A stretch of DNA of 64,000 nucleotides. Source: Spirosoma linguale DSM 74 (lineage in GTDB: Bacteria; Bacteroidota; Bacteroidia; Cytophagales; Spirosomataceae). The translations under genes and the position numbers were made by a program. Below the pieces are notes generated by a model, which worked only from the letters and a program-made list of their open reading frames with translations, made no database searches and had not been told where the DNA came from. Location: positions 2,032,001 to 2,096,000 of the forward strand of contig CP001769.1 in NCBI GenBank assembly GCA_000024525.1, given 5' to 3'. Every line of letters begins with the position of its first letter. The first letter of the stretch is position 1. Of this stretch, positions 1 to 8,928 are shown piece after piece.

Positions 1-610
1 AGCCGATGCTCACAAAACCCCGGTCGTGCAGGGGGTTGTACGGTACGTTGTTATCTTTTACGTATTGTTTTACCTCGTCGAAGGTCCAGTCCATTAGCGG
101 ATGGAACTTGAAGAGGTTGTGCGACGCATCCCATTCGAGCTGTGGCATGCTCTGGCGGTTGGCTGATTGTTCGGCGCGAATGCCCGTGATCCATATTTTC
201 TGCCCTTTCAGTGCCCGATTCAGGGGTTCCACTTTCCGGATACCGCAGCATTCTTTCCGATTCTCTACCGAATCGTAAAAGCTGTAAGGCCCCTTAGTCG
301 TCATCAGGGCTTCTTCGGCGGCCCGTTCCGGGAAAAACGCTTCGATTTTGGTGGCGTAACGGTCATTGGTCTTTTTCCAGACCGAATACGTTTCCGAAAA
401 CATCCGCCCCGTGTCGAGGGTAAAAATCCGGATAGGAATGTCATTGGCCAGAATCAGATCGGTAATGACCTGATCTTCGTAGCCCAGGCTCGTCGAGAAA
501 ACAACCTCGCCGGGGAATAAGGCAGCCAGCTTTCGCAGCGCGTCAACGTTGCTCAGACCGTGAAGTTGTTCGGTCAGGCTTTCCAGTGTGTGAGTCGGTT
601 CAGCAATCAT
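1..610 (-). CDS. cysH: Phosphoadenylyl/adenylyl-sulfate reductase, partial (C-terminus off left edge)
   Basis: Reduces activated sulfate (APS or PAPS) to sulfite in the cytoplasm during assimilation. I translated 203 codons from an ATG at 610; the frame stays open to base 1, so the end of the gene is missing. Visible motifs are FSTSLGYEDQV near residues 38-48, TLDTGR at 64-69, KECCGIRK at 119-126 and the GIRAEQS loop near 143. The Cys-Cys pair at 121-122 is half of the CC...CxxC iron-sulfur ligand set of the 4Fe-4S enzymes, which suggests APS rather than PAPS as substrate; the second pair would lie outside the window. It is the last visible gene of a leftward operon with a sulfite/organosulfonate exporter-type permease and a sulfhydrylase. 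Family is secure; substrate is inferred. Confidence 0.93.
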   Translation of the reverse strand, partial: MIAEPTHTLESLTEQLHGLSNVDALRKLAALFPGEVVFSTSLGYEDQVITDLILANDIPIRIFTLDTGRMFSETYSVWKKTNDRYATKIEAFFPERAAEEALMTTKGPYSFYDSVENRKECCGIRKVEPLNRALKGQKIWITGIRAEQSANRQSMPQLEWDASHNLFKFHPLMDWTFDEVKQYVKDNNVPYNPLHDRGFVSIG

Positions 611-646
611 ACAAAAGGGCGGGATTGAACCCGCATTTATAGTCAA

Positions 647-1771
647 TTAACGGACCTGTGCCCGTTGTGACAGATTTACCGCCTTGCCCGTTTTGGCCGA
701 TTGTCGGGCGGCATCCAGGATTTCCATGACGATAATATTGTTTTCTAAAGACGTTAATTCGTCGGCTTTAGTTTCGCCGTGAATCAGCTTCGCGAAGTAC
801 GCAAATGGGTCAGTTGCAGGCGCATCGGAGGCTGTTGCTTCGGTCTGCTGCTCGTTTTTGTCACCCTTAAGCCGGATGCGCATCCGGGTGCCATCAACGG
901 TAAACACATACCCTGTTTGCCCGTATACTTCCATGTCTTTACGGGCGAATGGCCAGTTCCACGATGCCTGAATAATGGTCTGTGTTTTTGGATAAGTCAG
1001 AATGATTGTGCCTTCGTCGTCCACTTTCGGGTAGATGTCTGGCTTGATCTGTTGAGTCACCGCCATAACGGATATCGGACGCTGGTTGTGCATGAGCCAG
1101 GTAGAAAGATTGGCCCCGTAACACCCGAAGTCGAACAGGGCACCGGCACCGTTTGTAGCGGGGTCGGTCAGCCAGTCCAGAAACTCTTTGTTTACATTGA
1201 TTTCCTTCGGTCCCTCGTGTCCATCGTGCACGACAATCTTGCGCAAATCGCCGATTGACTTCTCGGTGTTGGCAATGGCGTATGCTTTATGGTTGCTGCC
1301 GTACCAGGTGGTTTCATAGTTGGTGAGCAACTGGATGTTATTCTTTTTAGCCAGTGCGGCCATTTGCTGCGCATCGGCATAACTGGTGGCCAATGGCTTT
1401 TCAACCATGACATGAATGCCACGCGGGGCGCATAACTCCACCGTCTTTTTATGGTCGACAATCCGGCCGAAGTCCGTTACGGCTTCAGGTTTGGTCTTTT
1501 CAAGCATTTCGGCCACGGTGGCATACACCAGACTCATTGGGTAACCGTGCTGTTTGGCGAACCGTTCGGCCAGTTCCCGATTCGGCTCGGCAATCCCGAC
1601 GATCTCGATATCCGTCTGACCGGTCTGTTTGAATGCTTTGTTCAAAATCCCATGCACGTGCGAATGCACCAATCCCACTACGCCCACCCGAAGCGGCTTT
1701 TTAGTAGGTTGAGCATTGGCAAACTGAGTCATGGCAAACAGCAGGGTAAGGTAGTAGACAATGTGTTTCAT
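647..1771 (-). CDS. Gfo/Idh/MocA family oxidoreductase, exported
   Basis: NAD(P)-dependent sugar-type oxidoreductase of 374 aa. The N-terminus is a signal peptide ending near NANAQ or FANAQ (about residue 20), followed by a Rossmann fold starting RVGVVGLVHSHVHG, and the family motif VEKPLA near residue 125. The C-terminal half has the typical open beta-sheet substrate domain. Export is common for Bacteroidota members of this family that act on oligosaccharides, so the enzyme probably works in the periplasm with a tightly bound cofactor; that is inference. It lies 36 bases before cysH and 156 bases after metZ on the same strand, inside what otherwise looks like a sulfur operon, which makes its job unclear. 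Substrate cannot be read from sequence. Confidence 0.88.
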   Translation of the reverse strand: MKHIVYYLTLLFAMTQFANAQPTKKPLRVGVVGLVHSHVHGILNKAFKQTGQTDIEIVGIAEPNRELAERFAKQHGYPMSLVYATVAEMLEKTKPEAVTDFGRIVDHKKTVELCAPRGIHVMVEKPLATSYADAQQMAALAKKNNIQLLTNYETTWYGSNHKAYAIANTEKSIGDLRKIVVHDGHEGPKEINVNKEFLDWLTDPATNGAGALFDFGCYGANLSTWLMHNQRPISVMAVTQQIKPDIYPKVDDEGTIILTYPKTQTIIQASWNWPFARKDMEVYGQTGYVFTVDGTRMRIRLKGDKNEQQTEATASDAPATDPFAYFAKLIHGETKADELTSLENNIIVMEILDAARQSAKTGKAVNLSQRAQVR

Positions 1772-1824
1772 ATTGGCATCTCTGATTTACGGGATTTGAT
1801 CCGAATGACTTTATTATGACGATT

Positions 1825-1882
1825 CTTAGGCTTTTGTAGTGTGGAATGGTATTCCGCTCCACGCTACAAAACTAAACCTAAG
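1825..1882. repeat. Intergenic inverted repeat between metZ and the Gfo/Idh gene
   Basis: Outer arms CTTAGG and CCTAAG enclose inner arms TTTTGTAGTGTGGA and TCCACGCTACAAAA (one mismatch), with a 12-base loop. The structure could act as a terminator or mRNA processing hairpin between the two leftward genes. No clear U tract follows on the minus strand. Confidence 0.7.
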
Positions 1883-1927
1883 CGGCTTCTACTCTCATCG
1901 ATCAGGTTGTTGTGCCAATACAGGACC

Positions 1928-3136
1928 TTAGTTCACATTTACCTTAATAACCTCGGCCGATTTCTCGACAGCCTGCGTAAAGTCGGCGATCAAATCGCTG
2001 ATGGCTTCGAGTCCAACCGAAATCCGAATCAGGCCCGGTGTAATTCCCAGAGCGGCTTTTTCTTCGGGCTTCAGTTTCGCATGGGTTGTGGTATTGGGGT
2101 TTGTGACAATGGTACGCGAATCACCCAGGTTGGACGAAAGCGTTGGGATCGTCAGCGCATCGAAGAACGCTTTTACGCGGTCAAAGCCGCCTTCCAGTTC
2201 AATGGTAACAATAGCACCGCCCGCGCTCATCTGCTTCTTCGCCAGCTCGAATTGAGGGTGGGAGGGAAGGAACGGATACAGTACCCGCTCTACATCGGCA
2301 TGACCGTCAAGCGCTTCGGCCAGCTGCAGGGCGTTGCGGCAGTGGCGTTCCATGCGAAGGTCCAGCGTTTCCAGGCTCTTCGACAGAATCCAGGCGTTGA
2401 ATGGCGACAGTGACGGACCGGTATGCCGGGCGAAGAACCGGATCGGCTGAATCAAATCGGCCCGACCGACGACGATACCACCTAGTACGCGCCCCTGTCC
2501 ATCCATGTATTTGGTGGCCGAGTGTATGGATAAATCGGCTCCGAGGTCGAGAGGTGTTTGCAGAATGGGTGTAGCAAAACAGTTATCGACGTTCAGGATA
2601 AAGCCGTATTTCGCTTTCAGGCGGGCCAGCATTTCCAGGTCGACCAGTTCGAGACCGGGGTTGGAGGGCGTTTCCAGATACACCATGCGGGCGGCTGGCT
2701 TTCCGTTGTTGGGCTGTATGGCCGCTTCCCACTCAGCTTCGGTGGCTGTGGCGTCGAGATACGTATGCGTAATGCCCCATTTGCTTAGAATCTGGGTGAT
2801 AATCTGGTGAGCGGAGCCAAATAAAGCCCGGCAGGCCACCAGGTGATCGCCCGATTTCAGGAGGGCGGCCATGCTGGCAAAAACGGCGGCCATTCCGGTG
2901 CCCGTGGCAATCCCGTCTTCGGCATTTTCAAGCATGCAAACCTTCTCGACAAACTCCGACACGTTGGGGTTCGAGAAGCGAGAATAAATATTTCCCTCTT
3001 CCGTTTCCTCAAACAGGGCTTTCCCCTGTTCGGCGCTTTCGAAGGTAAAGCTGGAAGTAAGATATAATGGAACGGAGTGTTCCCGATTGCCGGATTTATC
3101 CGTCTGTATCCGAATTGCTTTGGTTTGTTTTTCCAT
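1928..3136 (-). CDS. metZ: O-succinyl/acetylhomoserine sulfhydrylase (Cys/Met metabolism PLP enzyme)
   Basis: Cytoplasmic PLP enzyme of 402 aa that joins an activated homoserine to sulfide or cysteine, on the methionine route. The PLP lysine is Lys209 in SATKYMDGQGR; substrate-cleft motifs YSRFSNPN (51-58), ETPSNP (155-160) and DNCFATP (184-190) are all present, and the C-terminus has the usual ISVGLE. Length matches the family. The sequence is closest in style to proteobacterial MetZ (O-succinylhomoserine sulfhydrylase); cystathionine gamma-synthase is the main alternative, since the families differ by few residues. It follows the TauE-like permease by 83 bases and precedes the oxidoreductase and cysH, so sulfide made by the assimilation pathway would be fixed here. 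Confidence 0.9.
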   Translation of the reverse strand: MEKQTKAIRIQTDKSGNREHSVPLYLTSSFTFESAEQGKALFEETEEGNIYSRFSNPNVSEFVEKVCMLENAEDGIATGTGMAAVFASMAALLKSGDHLVACRALFGSAHQIITQILSKWGITHTYLDATATEAEWEAAIQPNNGKPAARMVYLETPSNPGLELVDLEMLARLKAKYGFILNVDNCFATPILQTPLDLGADLSIHSATKYMDGQGRVLGGIVVGRADLIQPIRFFARHTGPSLSPFNAWILSKSLETLDLRMERHCRNALQLAEALDGHADVERVLYPFLPSHPQFELAKKQMSAGGAIVTIELEGGFDRVKAFFDALTIPTLSSNLGDSRTIVTNPNTTTHAKLKPEEKAALGITPGLIRISVGLEAISDLIADFTQAVEKSAEVIKVNVN

Positions 3137-3143
3137 ATTAAAT

Positions 3144-3211
3144 GTGGTGTCGGTTTCTCAAAACCGATACTGACTTGTTTATTAATGTCGGTTTTGAGAA
3201 ACCGACACCAC
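3144..3211. repeat. Perfect 24-bp inverted repeat between the permease and metZ
   Basis: Left arm 3144-3167 and right arm 3188-3211 are exact reverse complements; the arm begins GTGGTGTCGG. The loop is 20 bases. The same arm start recurs in the repeat at 21365-21410, so this belongs to a dispersed family and is not a one-off terminator. No U tract flanks it. Confidence 0.9.
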
Positions 3212-3219
3212 GTCAACGA

Positions 3220-4287
3220 CTAAAAGAACTTAATAATTTTTCGCAAACTTACGAGGATCACCACAATTCCGACCAGGATCATCATGGTTTTAACGGGTAA
3301 TTTCTGAGCCAGACGGGCTGCTATCGGAGCCGCAATCATACCGCCAAGAATCAGGCCCAGAATAACCATCCCGTAGTTATCCAGCCCGGCATACAGGGCA
3401 AACACGACGGATGAGGCAAACGAAACGAAGAACTCCGCCAGATTGACCGACCCAATTGTGTAGCGTGGGTGCCGCCCTGAAGCAATCAGCGTTGAGTTGA
3501 CAATAGGCCCCCAGCCTCCTCCCCCAATTGCATCGACGAACCCGCCAAACCAGGCCAGCAGGCCAATTTGACGAACGGGCTTTTTCTTTGTTTGCTTAGC
3601 CAGGGCTTTCTTTAAAATCAGGATACCCAATATGGCGGTGTAGACCGAAATCGCCGGGCTCAGGTATTGAGCAACGATTTCCATGTCGGCCAGTTTCGTA
3701 ATCAGAAAGGCCCCCAGTGCTGCGCCGATGACCCCCGGAATCAGGACGATCTTAAATAACCGGCTGTTTACGTTGCCAAATTTCAAGTGCATGTAGCCCG
3801 ACACGCCACTGGTGAAAATCTCGGAACTGTGCACACTGGCTGTAGCAAATAAGGGGCTAATGCCTACGCTCGTCAGGAAGGTTGTGGCCGTAACGCCATA
3901 CGCCATACCCAGGGCGCCATCAATCATCTGGGCAACGAAGCCCGCCATGATGAAGTAAAAAATGTCGGGTGTGAGGTCAATCGTGCTGGCCAGGAGCGTC
4001 AGCCGGTCCAAAGTGAAGTAGCTAAAAAGCAGATGACCTACCAGCATCAGAGCCAGTGCCGAGAAGATATAGATCGCAATTTCGGTCCGATTACGTCGAC
4101 GTAGTAGTGGGCTGGGTGCGTCGGTCTGTACGCTGGCAGTCGGAAAAACGGTCCGTATGATAGCTGCCTGTGATGAGGCATTATCGCCCTGAATCGTGAT
4201 CGTTAGTCCATTAAGGTCAAGTTCCGGTTGGGGCGTTGTGAGCGAATCAGAAGCCATATTGGTTGCAGGGACAATCCGCTGGGACAT
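3220..4287 (-). CDS. Sulfite exporter TauE/SafE family membrane protein
   Basis: Polytopic inner-membrane protein of 355 aa. After an unusual N-terminal cytoplasmic extension of about 72 residues (hydrophilic, with two basic RRR-type patches before the first helix) there are about eight hydrophobic segments with the family's glycine-rich motifs, GALGMAYGVT near residue 125 and GGFVDAIGGGGWGP near 248. Members move sulfite, sulfonates or other organic anions. It is the first gene of the leftward sulfur operon and is preceded by a leader with a terminator-like hairpin, so import or export of a sulfur anion is the likely role; direction and substrate are unknown. The alternative start at residue 11 would not change the membrane part. 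Confidence 0.88.
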   Translation of the reverse strand: MSQRIVPATNMASDSLTTPQPELDLNGLTITIQGDNASSQAAIIRTVFPTASVQTDAPSPLLRRRNRTEIAIYIFSALALMLVGHLLFSYFTLDRLTLLASTIDLTPDIFYFIMAGFVAQMIDGALGMAYGVTATTFLTSVGISPLFATASVHSSEIFTSGVSGYMHLKFGNVNSRLFKIVLIPGVIGAALGAFLITKLADMEIVAQYLSPAISVYTAILGILILKKALAKQTKKKPVRQIGLLAWFGGFVDAIGGGGWGPIVNSTLIASGRHPRYTIGSVNLAEFFVSFASSVVFALYAGLDNYGMVILGLILGGMIAAPIAARLAQKLPVKTMMILVGIVVILVSLRKIIKFF

Positions 4288-4326
4288 AAGGTATAAACTC
4301 TATAGAGTTAATGGATTAATTCTCTT

Positions 4327-4352
4327 ATGAAAAACGGCACATCGACGTGCCG
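4327..4352 (-). terminator. Attenuator-like hairpin in the leader of the sulfur operon
   Basis: On the minus strand the hairpin CGGCAC-N6-GTGCCG (4335-4352) is followed at once by TTTTTCAT, the form of an intrinsic terminator, yet it lies between the promoter and the first gene. A perfect 18-base palindrome at 4376-4393 (ACTTTGG, TTTA loop, CCAAAGT) sits just upstream and could be part of a competing structure. Regulation by attenuation is inferred. Confidence 0.6.
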
Positions 4353-4408
4353 CTGGTTTTAATGAAGTTTCGTTGACTTTGGTAAACCAAAGTTGTTGAG
4401 AAGTGCGG

Positions 4409-4440
4409 CAAAGGTACAAAAAGGAAGTGAATACATGCAA
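4409..4440 (-). promoter_or_regulatory. Bacteroidota-type promoter of the sulfur operon
   Basis: On the minus strand TACCTTTG (4416 down to 4409) fits the -7 consensus TAnnTTTG, and a TTG at 4440-4438 lies at the -33 distance range. Transcription would begin near 4402 and leave a leader of about 115 bases before the permease start at 4287. Confidence 0.65.
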
Positions 4441-4459
4441 GCCAGCGGCATTAAACCGC

Positions 4460-5611
4460 TCAGCCTGCCCGCAATATCTCGGCCACTAAAATACCCAGAT
4501 AAGAGCCAATTGCGTTGCCCAGGGAGCCAACCAGCACCGCCGGGAGTTGTAATTCCGGCCGGTTAAGGCTCTTGGCCAGGGCCAGTGCGGAGGTTGCTCC
4601 GCCGATATTAGCCTGAGAAGCAATACTTAGCACATCCCAATCCTGCTTAAAAAAGGCGCCCACACCAAAAACGATACAGGCATGGATAAACACCAGGGTT
4701 AGGATCATGCCGAAGAGTATGATCGCTAGCCGACCGTTGTGGAGAAGGGTGGCAATATCGCAGTAGGCACCGATTACGGCCAGGAAAATATAGATACCAA
4801 ATAACCCGAGTAATCGGCTTCCCCGGAGTCTGTTCACTACGCGGAACTGGGCAAGTGCCAGAGCAATGGTGGTTAAAATCAGCACGAAAGGAACCGTAGG
4901 AATAAGAGTAACCAACTGTTTCGAAAGGAAAATAGACCCAAAACCCAGGGTTAACAAAAGGGCCAGATCGTAGGGGCTCATGGTCTCGGCATCAGCAAAT
5001 GGATCGGCTCCACCCGCTATAGTTTCTGATACAACTGTTGGACTTGTCGGAATATGTCTTGGAAACCGACTTTGGAAAAAGCGGGGTAACGCCAGGGTTG
5101 CTGCCATCCAGAGAGCCGTCAGAATATTATCGGCTGCTGTTGAGGCAACGAACAGATTGCCCGCTTTCGATACACCGTAATGCAGGGCAACGGCGTGAAA
5201 ATTAACGCTGCCGCCAATGTAGGTTCCGGTGAACATGCCCGCCAGCGCATAATACAAGTTGCCGACTGTGTTTGGAGCGGCAAATAGCCAGACGCTGGTG
5301 AAAACGCCAATAATCGTACCTAGAGAGCCGATGAGAAACATCGTTACCATAGGCAGGCCAGCCCGGCGCAAGTCTTTCAGGTTTACACTTAGCAAAAGAA
5401 GAAAGAGCGAGAAGGGAGCTATATAGTTAAAAATTCCCTCATAAAGGGGTATTTCTGTAGTGGGAATAAGGTACAGATTAGCCTCAATAGCGGTCAGAAT
5501 AATAATTAGTAAAGCCGTTCCAATCTGACTAAAGCCAGGTTTGGTAGAGAGCCATTCGCAGACGATGACATTCAAACAGAGGATAAAAAGAACGAAAATT
5601 GAGTTTGTCAC
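4460..5611 (-). CDS. DUF819 family polytopic membrane protein (YjcL-like)
   Basis: Integral membrane protein of 383 aa with about ten hydrophobic segments and the family signature GTYIGGSVNFHAVA (about 128-141), followed by DNILTALWMA and the C-terminal SIASQANIGGATSALALA. The family is uncharacterised; its fold resembles that of sodium-coupled carboxylate or glutamate permeases, so a secondary transporter is a fair guess. It stands alone on the minus strand, divergent from the SusC gene, with the sulfur operon promoter immediately downstream of its stop. Family is secure; function is unknown. Confidence 0.87.
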   Translation of the reverse strand: MTNSIFVLFILCLNVIVCEWLSTKPGFSQIGTALLIIILTAIEANLYLIPTTEIPLYEGIFNYIAPFSLFLLLLSVNLKDLRRAGLPMVTMFLIGSLGTIIGVFTSVWLFAAPNTVGNLYYALAGMFTGTYIGGSVNFHAVALHYGVSKAGNLFVASTAADNILTALWMAATLALPRFFQSRFPRHIPTSPTVVSETIAGGADPFADAETMSPYDLALLLTLGFGSIFLSKQLVTLIPTVPFVLILTTIALALAQFRVVNRLRGSRLLGLFGIYIFLAVIGAYCDIATLLHNGRLAIILFGMILTLVFIHACIVFGVGAFFKQDWDVLSIASQANIGGATSALALAKSLNRPELQLPAVLVGSLGNAIGSYLGILVAEILRAG

Positions 5612-5811
5612 GATAGATGGTTCTTGGAGAAAATTACTTAGATCTATTTAGCATGTAACCAGTAGCCCCTGATTTCGGCTTCAAGGTACAAAAGAAGATG
5701 GTGCAATAAGGACCATATGTAAAATATTAAGGGCTTCAAAGAGGAATTTGCAAAACAAATACTTAATTTGTGCTAAAATTTATTATATATATTAATCTTA
5801 ACTTACAAAAA

Positions 5812-8800
5812 ATGAACAGAAAATTACTCCTATTCGTATGGCTGTTTTTTTGTGTTACCGGTTTGGTATTCGCTCAGGAACAGTCTGTTACGGGAAAGGT
5901 GACGGATGCGGATGGTAATCCGATTCCGGGGGCCAGTGTAGTGCTAAAGGGACGTACAGTAGGTACAAATACTGACTCAAATGGGGCCTTTAAATTGAAT
6001 GTGCCGGCTAATGGTACACTTATTTTCAGCTTTATTGGTTTCGCTACACAAGAGGTAGCGATTGGTAACCGTTCTGTTGTAAACGTACAATTAGTCGATG
6101 GTAATCAGCAACTCGATGAGGTAATCGTAACAGGACTTGCAACAAGTGTAAAGCGTTCCAATTCGGCCAATGCCGTCGCGAGCTTATCGGCCAAACAACT
6201 TACCGGTGCTACCACACCGGTAACTACCGATGGCGCTATGCAGGGTAAACTTGCCGGAGCTAACATTCAGGCCAACGGTTCTGTACCGGGCGGAGGCTTT
6301 AACGTACAGCTACGGGGTGTGTCCACGTTGGGTTCGTCGGCGTCGCAGCCACTGTACATTGTGGATGGTGTTTATATTGACAATGGCCAGTATTCAAGTG
6401 GTCGTTCGGAGGCCAACAAAGCCGGGGCCGGTTCGGCGACCGCTTCGCAGGATAACAACGGTAACCGCCTGGCGGACCTGAACCCCGACGACATTGAGAG
6501 TATGGAAGTCCTGAAAGGCTCATCGGCAGCGGCTATCTACGGAACCCGCGCCAACGCCGGGGTTATTATCATCACTACCAAGCGTGGTAAAGGCGGACGG
6601 ACCAATGTATCGTTTGGACAGGATTTGGGCATCTCCAAAGCGTATAGTTATTATGGTGGAGCGGACTGGACAGCCGATAAACTGACCAATTATTTTTCCG
6701 CAGCAGACATATCAAAACTACAGGCTGCCAAGCAGAATGGTACCTATACGGATTGGGAACGGGTAATTTATGGTGAAACCGGTTCTATCAAAAATACCCA
6801 CCTGAGCGTAACGGGTGGGAATGAAAAAACCAAATTCTACGTAAACGGAAGCGCATCGAATGAAACAGGTATCATTAAAAATACGGGTTTTACGCGTTAT
6901 TCGATCCGGGCTAACATCGATCATAAATTGAATAACTGGATCGACTTTGGTATCTCGACAAACTACGTTAATTCGAACAACGACCGGGGCTGGACAGGTA
7001 ACGATAATTCGAACATCAACTACGGGTACTCATTGCCCTACACCAAACCGTACACTAACCTGTACCCGGATGCAACCGGTGTTTACCCCGATAATGACCC
7101 GAGCGTAGGCGAAAATCCGCTGGCTATTCGCGACCGGGCCGTTAACAACCAGAAAGTGAATCGCTTTATTCAGGGCTTCAACGCCAACTTCCGACTCATC
7201 AACAATGCAACGACTTCGCTGACCATTAAAGTAAATGGTGGTCTGGACTATCAGAGCGGTTTTTCCCGAATCTGGTTACCAACCGATCTTCAGTCGCAGC
7301 GGCAGGAAGCCAATCCGGGCTTCGCGCAGGATACCCGTACGGAAGTGTACAACTCCAATATTCAGGTGGCCGGTGTGTTTACCCATGCCGCGATGGGTGG
7401 TAAGCTTAACCTGACATCGTCGGCGGGGGCTGTGCGTCTGCATCGGGATTTCAACTATAATTACGTTCGGGGGCAAAAATTGCCGGTGGGGGTTTCCAAC
7501 CCGGCACGTGGTGGTGTACAGTCGATTGCTGCCGAATATCAGCTTAATACCGACGTTGGCATTTTTGCCCAGCAGGAAGCTAACTACGACGATAAAGTTA
7601 TTGGAACCGTCGGGATTCGTTTCGATAAATCGGATTTGAACGGCAACAACTTCGGTAAATACTACGCATTCCCGAAAGCATCGCTGGCCGTTAACCTGAC
7701 CCGTTTCGGTAACTGGGCGATTGCTTCGGGTGCCATAAGTGCCCTTAAGCCGCGTATTGCTTATGGTTCTACGGCTGGTTTGCCAAGCTGGGGAACACCC
7801 TACTCGCAGTTAGGCTCTACGGGTATTGGCGGGTTGAGCGGCTTACAGCCATCAACGGTATTGGGTAACAACCAGATCAAGCCGGAACGCGCTACCGAAC
7901 TGGAGTATGGTCTGGACTTTGGCCTGTTCAACAACCGCATTACCGGCGAATTTACCTTGTACAACAAGAAAGTGTTCGACCTGATTCAGCCGTTGACCAC
8001 GGCCCCAACCACGGGGGTTACATCCACCAACATCAACGCGGCCGATTTGGTAAACCGGGGCCTTGAGTTGACCATTGGCGCTGAGGTTATCCGCAGTAAA
8101 GCTATTACCTGGTTCGTCCAGCCGATCTTCTGGTTCAACCGCTCCGAAATCACCCGCCTGGACATTCCCGAGCGCCTGACCGGTGGCTTTGGGGCTACGT
8201 TTGGTCAGTGGCGGGTAAAACAGGGGTACTCACCAACCCAGATTGTGGGTCAGCCCCGTACGCTGGCGGCAAGTGATCCGGGCTATGCCTCGTCGTGGAC
8301 GAACTATGGTGATCAGCAGCCTAAGTACGAATTCTCGCTTAATCAGCGCATTACCTTCCTGAAGAACTTCGAGTTTTCGGCTCTGTTGCATTACCGGCAT
8401 AAGTTCACGGTTGTTTCGCTGCAACGCGTTCTGTGGGATGAAGGCGGGAACACCTCCGACTGGAACAGTACAAGTCTGGGTCTGACGGATGGTGGTAAAG
8501 TAGCTGGTTCGGGCGATCAGGTGGCACCAAATGGTATTGCCCGCCAGAATGTGAATGGACTGGACGCCAATGGTGTTCCCCGCGAAGGATACAACCCATC
8601 AATTGCCAGCTTCCTGAAAATGCGTGAAGTTTCGCTGTATTACCGGGTGCCAAAAGCGGTGCTTGGTTCGGCTTTCCGCAATGTTATTCAAGGGGTACGC
8701 GTTGGTGTTTCGGGAACGAACTTACTCCGCTGGACGAATTACAAAGCAGGTTACGATCCGGAGAACTCGAACTTTGGCTCACTGGCACTGGGTAGCGGTG

Positions 8801-8862
8801 TCGACATTGGTAGCGCGCCATTGGCCCGTCGGATGATGTTCCACATTGCCATTGACTTGTAG
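5812..8862 (+). CDS. SusC/RagA-type TonB-linked outer membrane receptor
   Basis: Outer-membrane TonB-dependent transporter that imports oligosaccharides or peptides together with the SusD lipoprotein encoded next to it. I chose the ATG at 5812 because it gives a clean signal peptide (MNRKLLLFVWLFFCVTGLVFAQ); an ATG at 5770 only adds 14 residues ahead of it. Order: carboxypeptidase-regulatory-like domain about 23-105 (VTGKVTDADGNPIPGASV), TonB plug about 110-240 with LDEVIVTGLA and the SusC motif LNPDDIESMEVLKGSSAAAIYG, then a 22-strand barrel ending in FHIAIDL. Length 1016 aa is normal for the family. No glycoside hydrolase adjoins it, so the substrate is unknown. Confidence 0.95.
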   Translation: MNRKLLLFVWLFFCVTGLVFAQEQSVTGKVTDADGNPIPGASVVLKGRTVGTNTDSNGAFKLNVPANGTLIFSFIGFATQEVAIGNRSVVNVQLVDGNQQLDEVIVTGLATSVKRSNSANAVASLSAKQLTGATTPVTTDGAMQGKLAGANIQANGSVPGGGFNVQLRGVSTLGSSASQPLYIVDGVYIDNGQYSSGRSEANKAGAGSATASQDNNGNRLADLNPDDIESMEVLKGSSAAAIYGTRANAGVIIITTKRGKGGRTNVSFGQDLGISKAYSYYGGADWTADKLTNYFSAADISKLQAAKQNGTYTDWERVIYGETGSIKNTHLSVTGGNEKTKFYVNGSASNETGIIKNTGFTRYSIRANIDHKLNNWIDFGISTNYVNSNNDRGWTGNDNSNINYGYSLPYTKPYTNLYPDATGVYPDNDPSVGENPLAIRDRAVNNQKVNRFIQGFNANFRLINNATTSLTIKVNGGLDYQSGFSRIWLPTDLQSQRQEANPGFAQDTRTEVYNSNIQVAGVFTHAAMGGKLNLTSSAGAVRLHRDFNYNYVRGQKLPVGVSNPARGGVQSIAAEYQLNTDVGIFAQQEANYDDKVIGTVGIRFDKSDLNGNNFGKYYAFPKASLAVNLTRFGNWAIASGAISALKPRIAYGSTAGLPSWGTPYSQLGSTGIGGLSGLQPSTVLGNNQIKPERATELEYGLDFGLFNNRITGEFTLYNKKVFDLIQPLTTAPTTGVTSTNINAADLVNRGLELTIGAEVIRSKAITWFVQPIFWFNRSEITRLDIPERLTGGFGATFGQWRVKQGYSPTQIVGQPRTLAASDPGYASSWTNYGDQQPKYEFSLNQRITFLKNFEFSALLHYRHKFTVVSLQRVLWDEGGNTSDWNSTSLGLTDGGKVAGSGDQVAPNGIARQNVNGLDANGVPREGYNPSIASFLKMREVSLYYRVPKAVLGSAFRNVIQGVRVGVSGTNLLRWTNYKAGYDPENSNFGSLALGSGVDIGSAPLARRMMFHIAIDL

Positions 8863-8928
8863 TCAAGTTATCAATTAACAGCTTCGAACAATCCAAATCA
8901 ATCTGACAAGTAAAATTTCGGTTTATAT

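Noticed and set aside
4288..4416. SAM-I or SAM-II riboswitch upstream of the sulfur operon
   Set aside because: None of the core motifs I know for those classes could be found; only two hairpins are visible, so I report just an attenuator-like leader.
5681..5706. Promoter of the DUF819 gene
   Set aside because: TACCTTGA and an upstream TTG are present on the minus strand but the spacing is only 15 bases and the -7 element has mismatches, so it was not listed.
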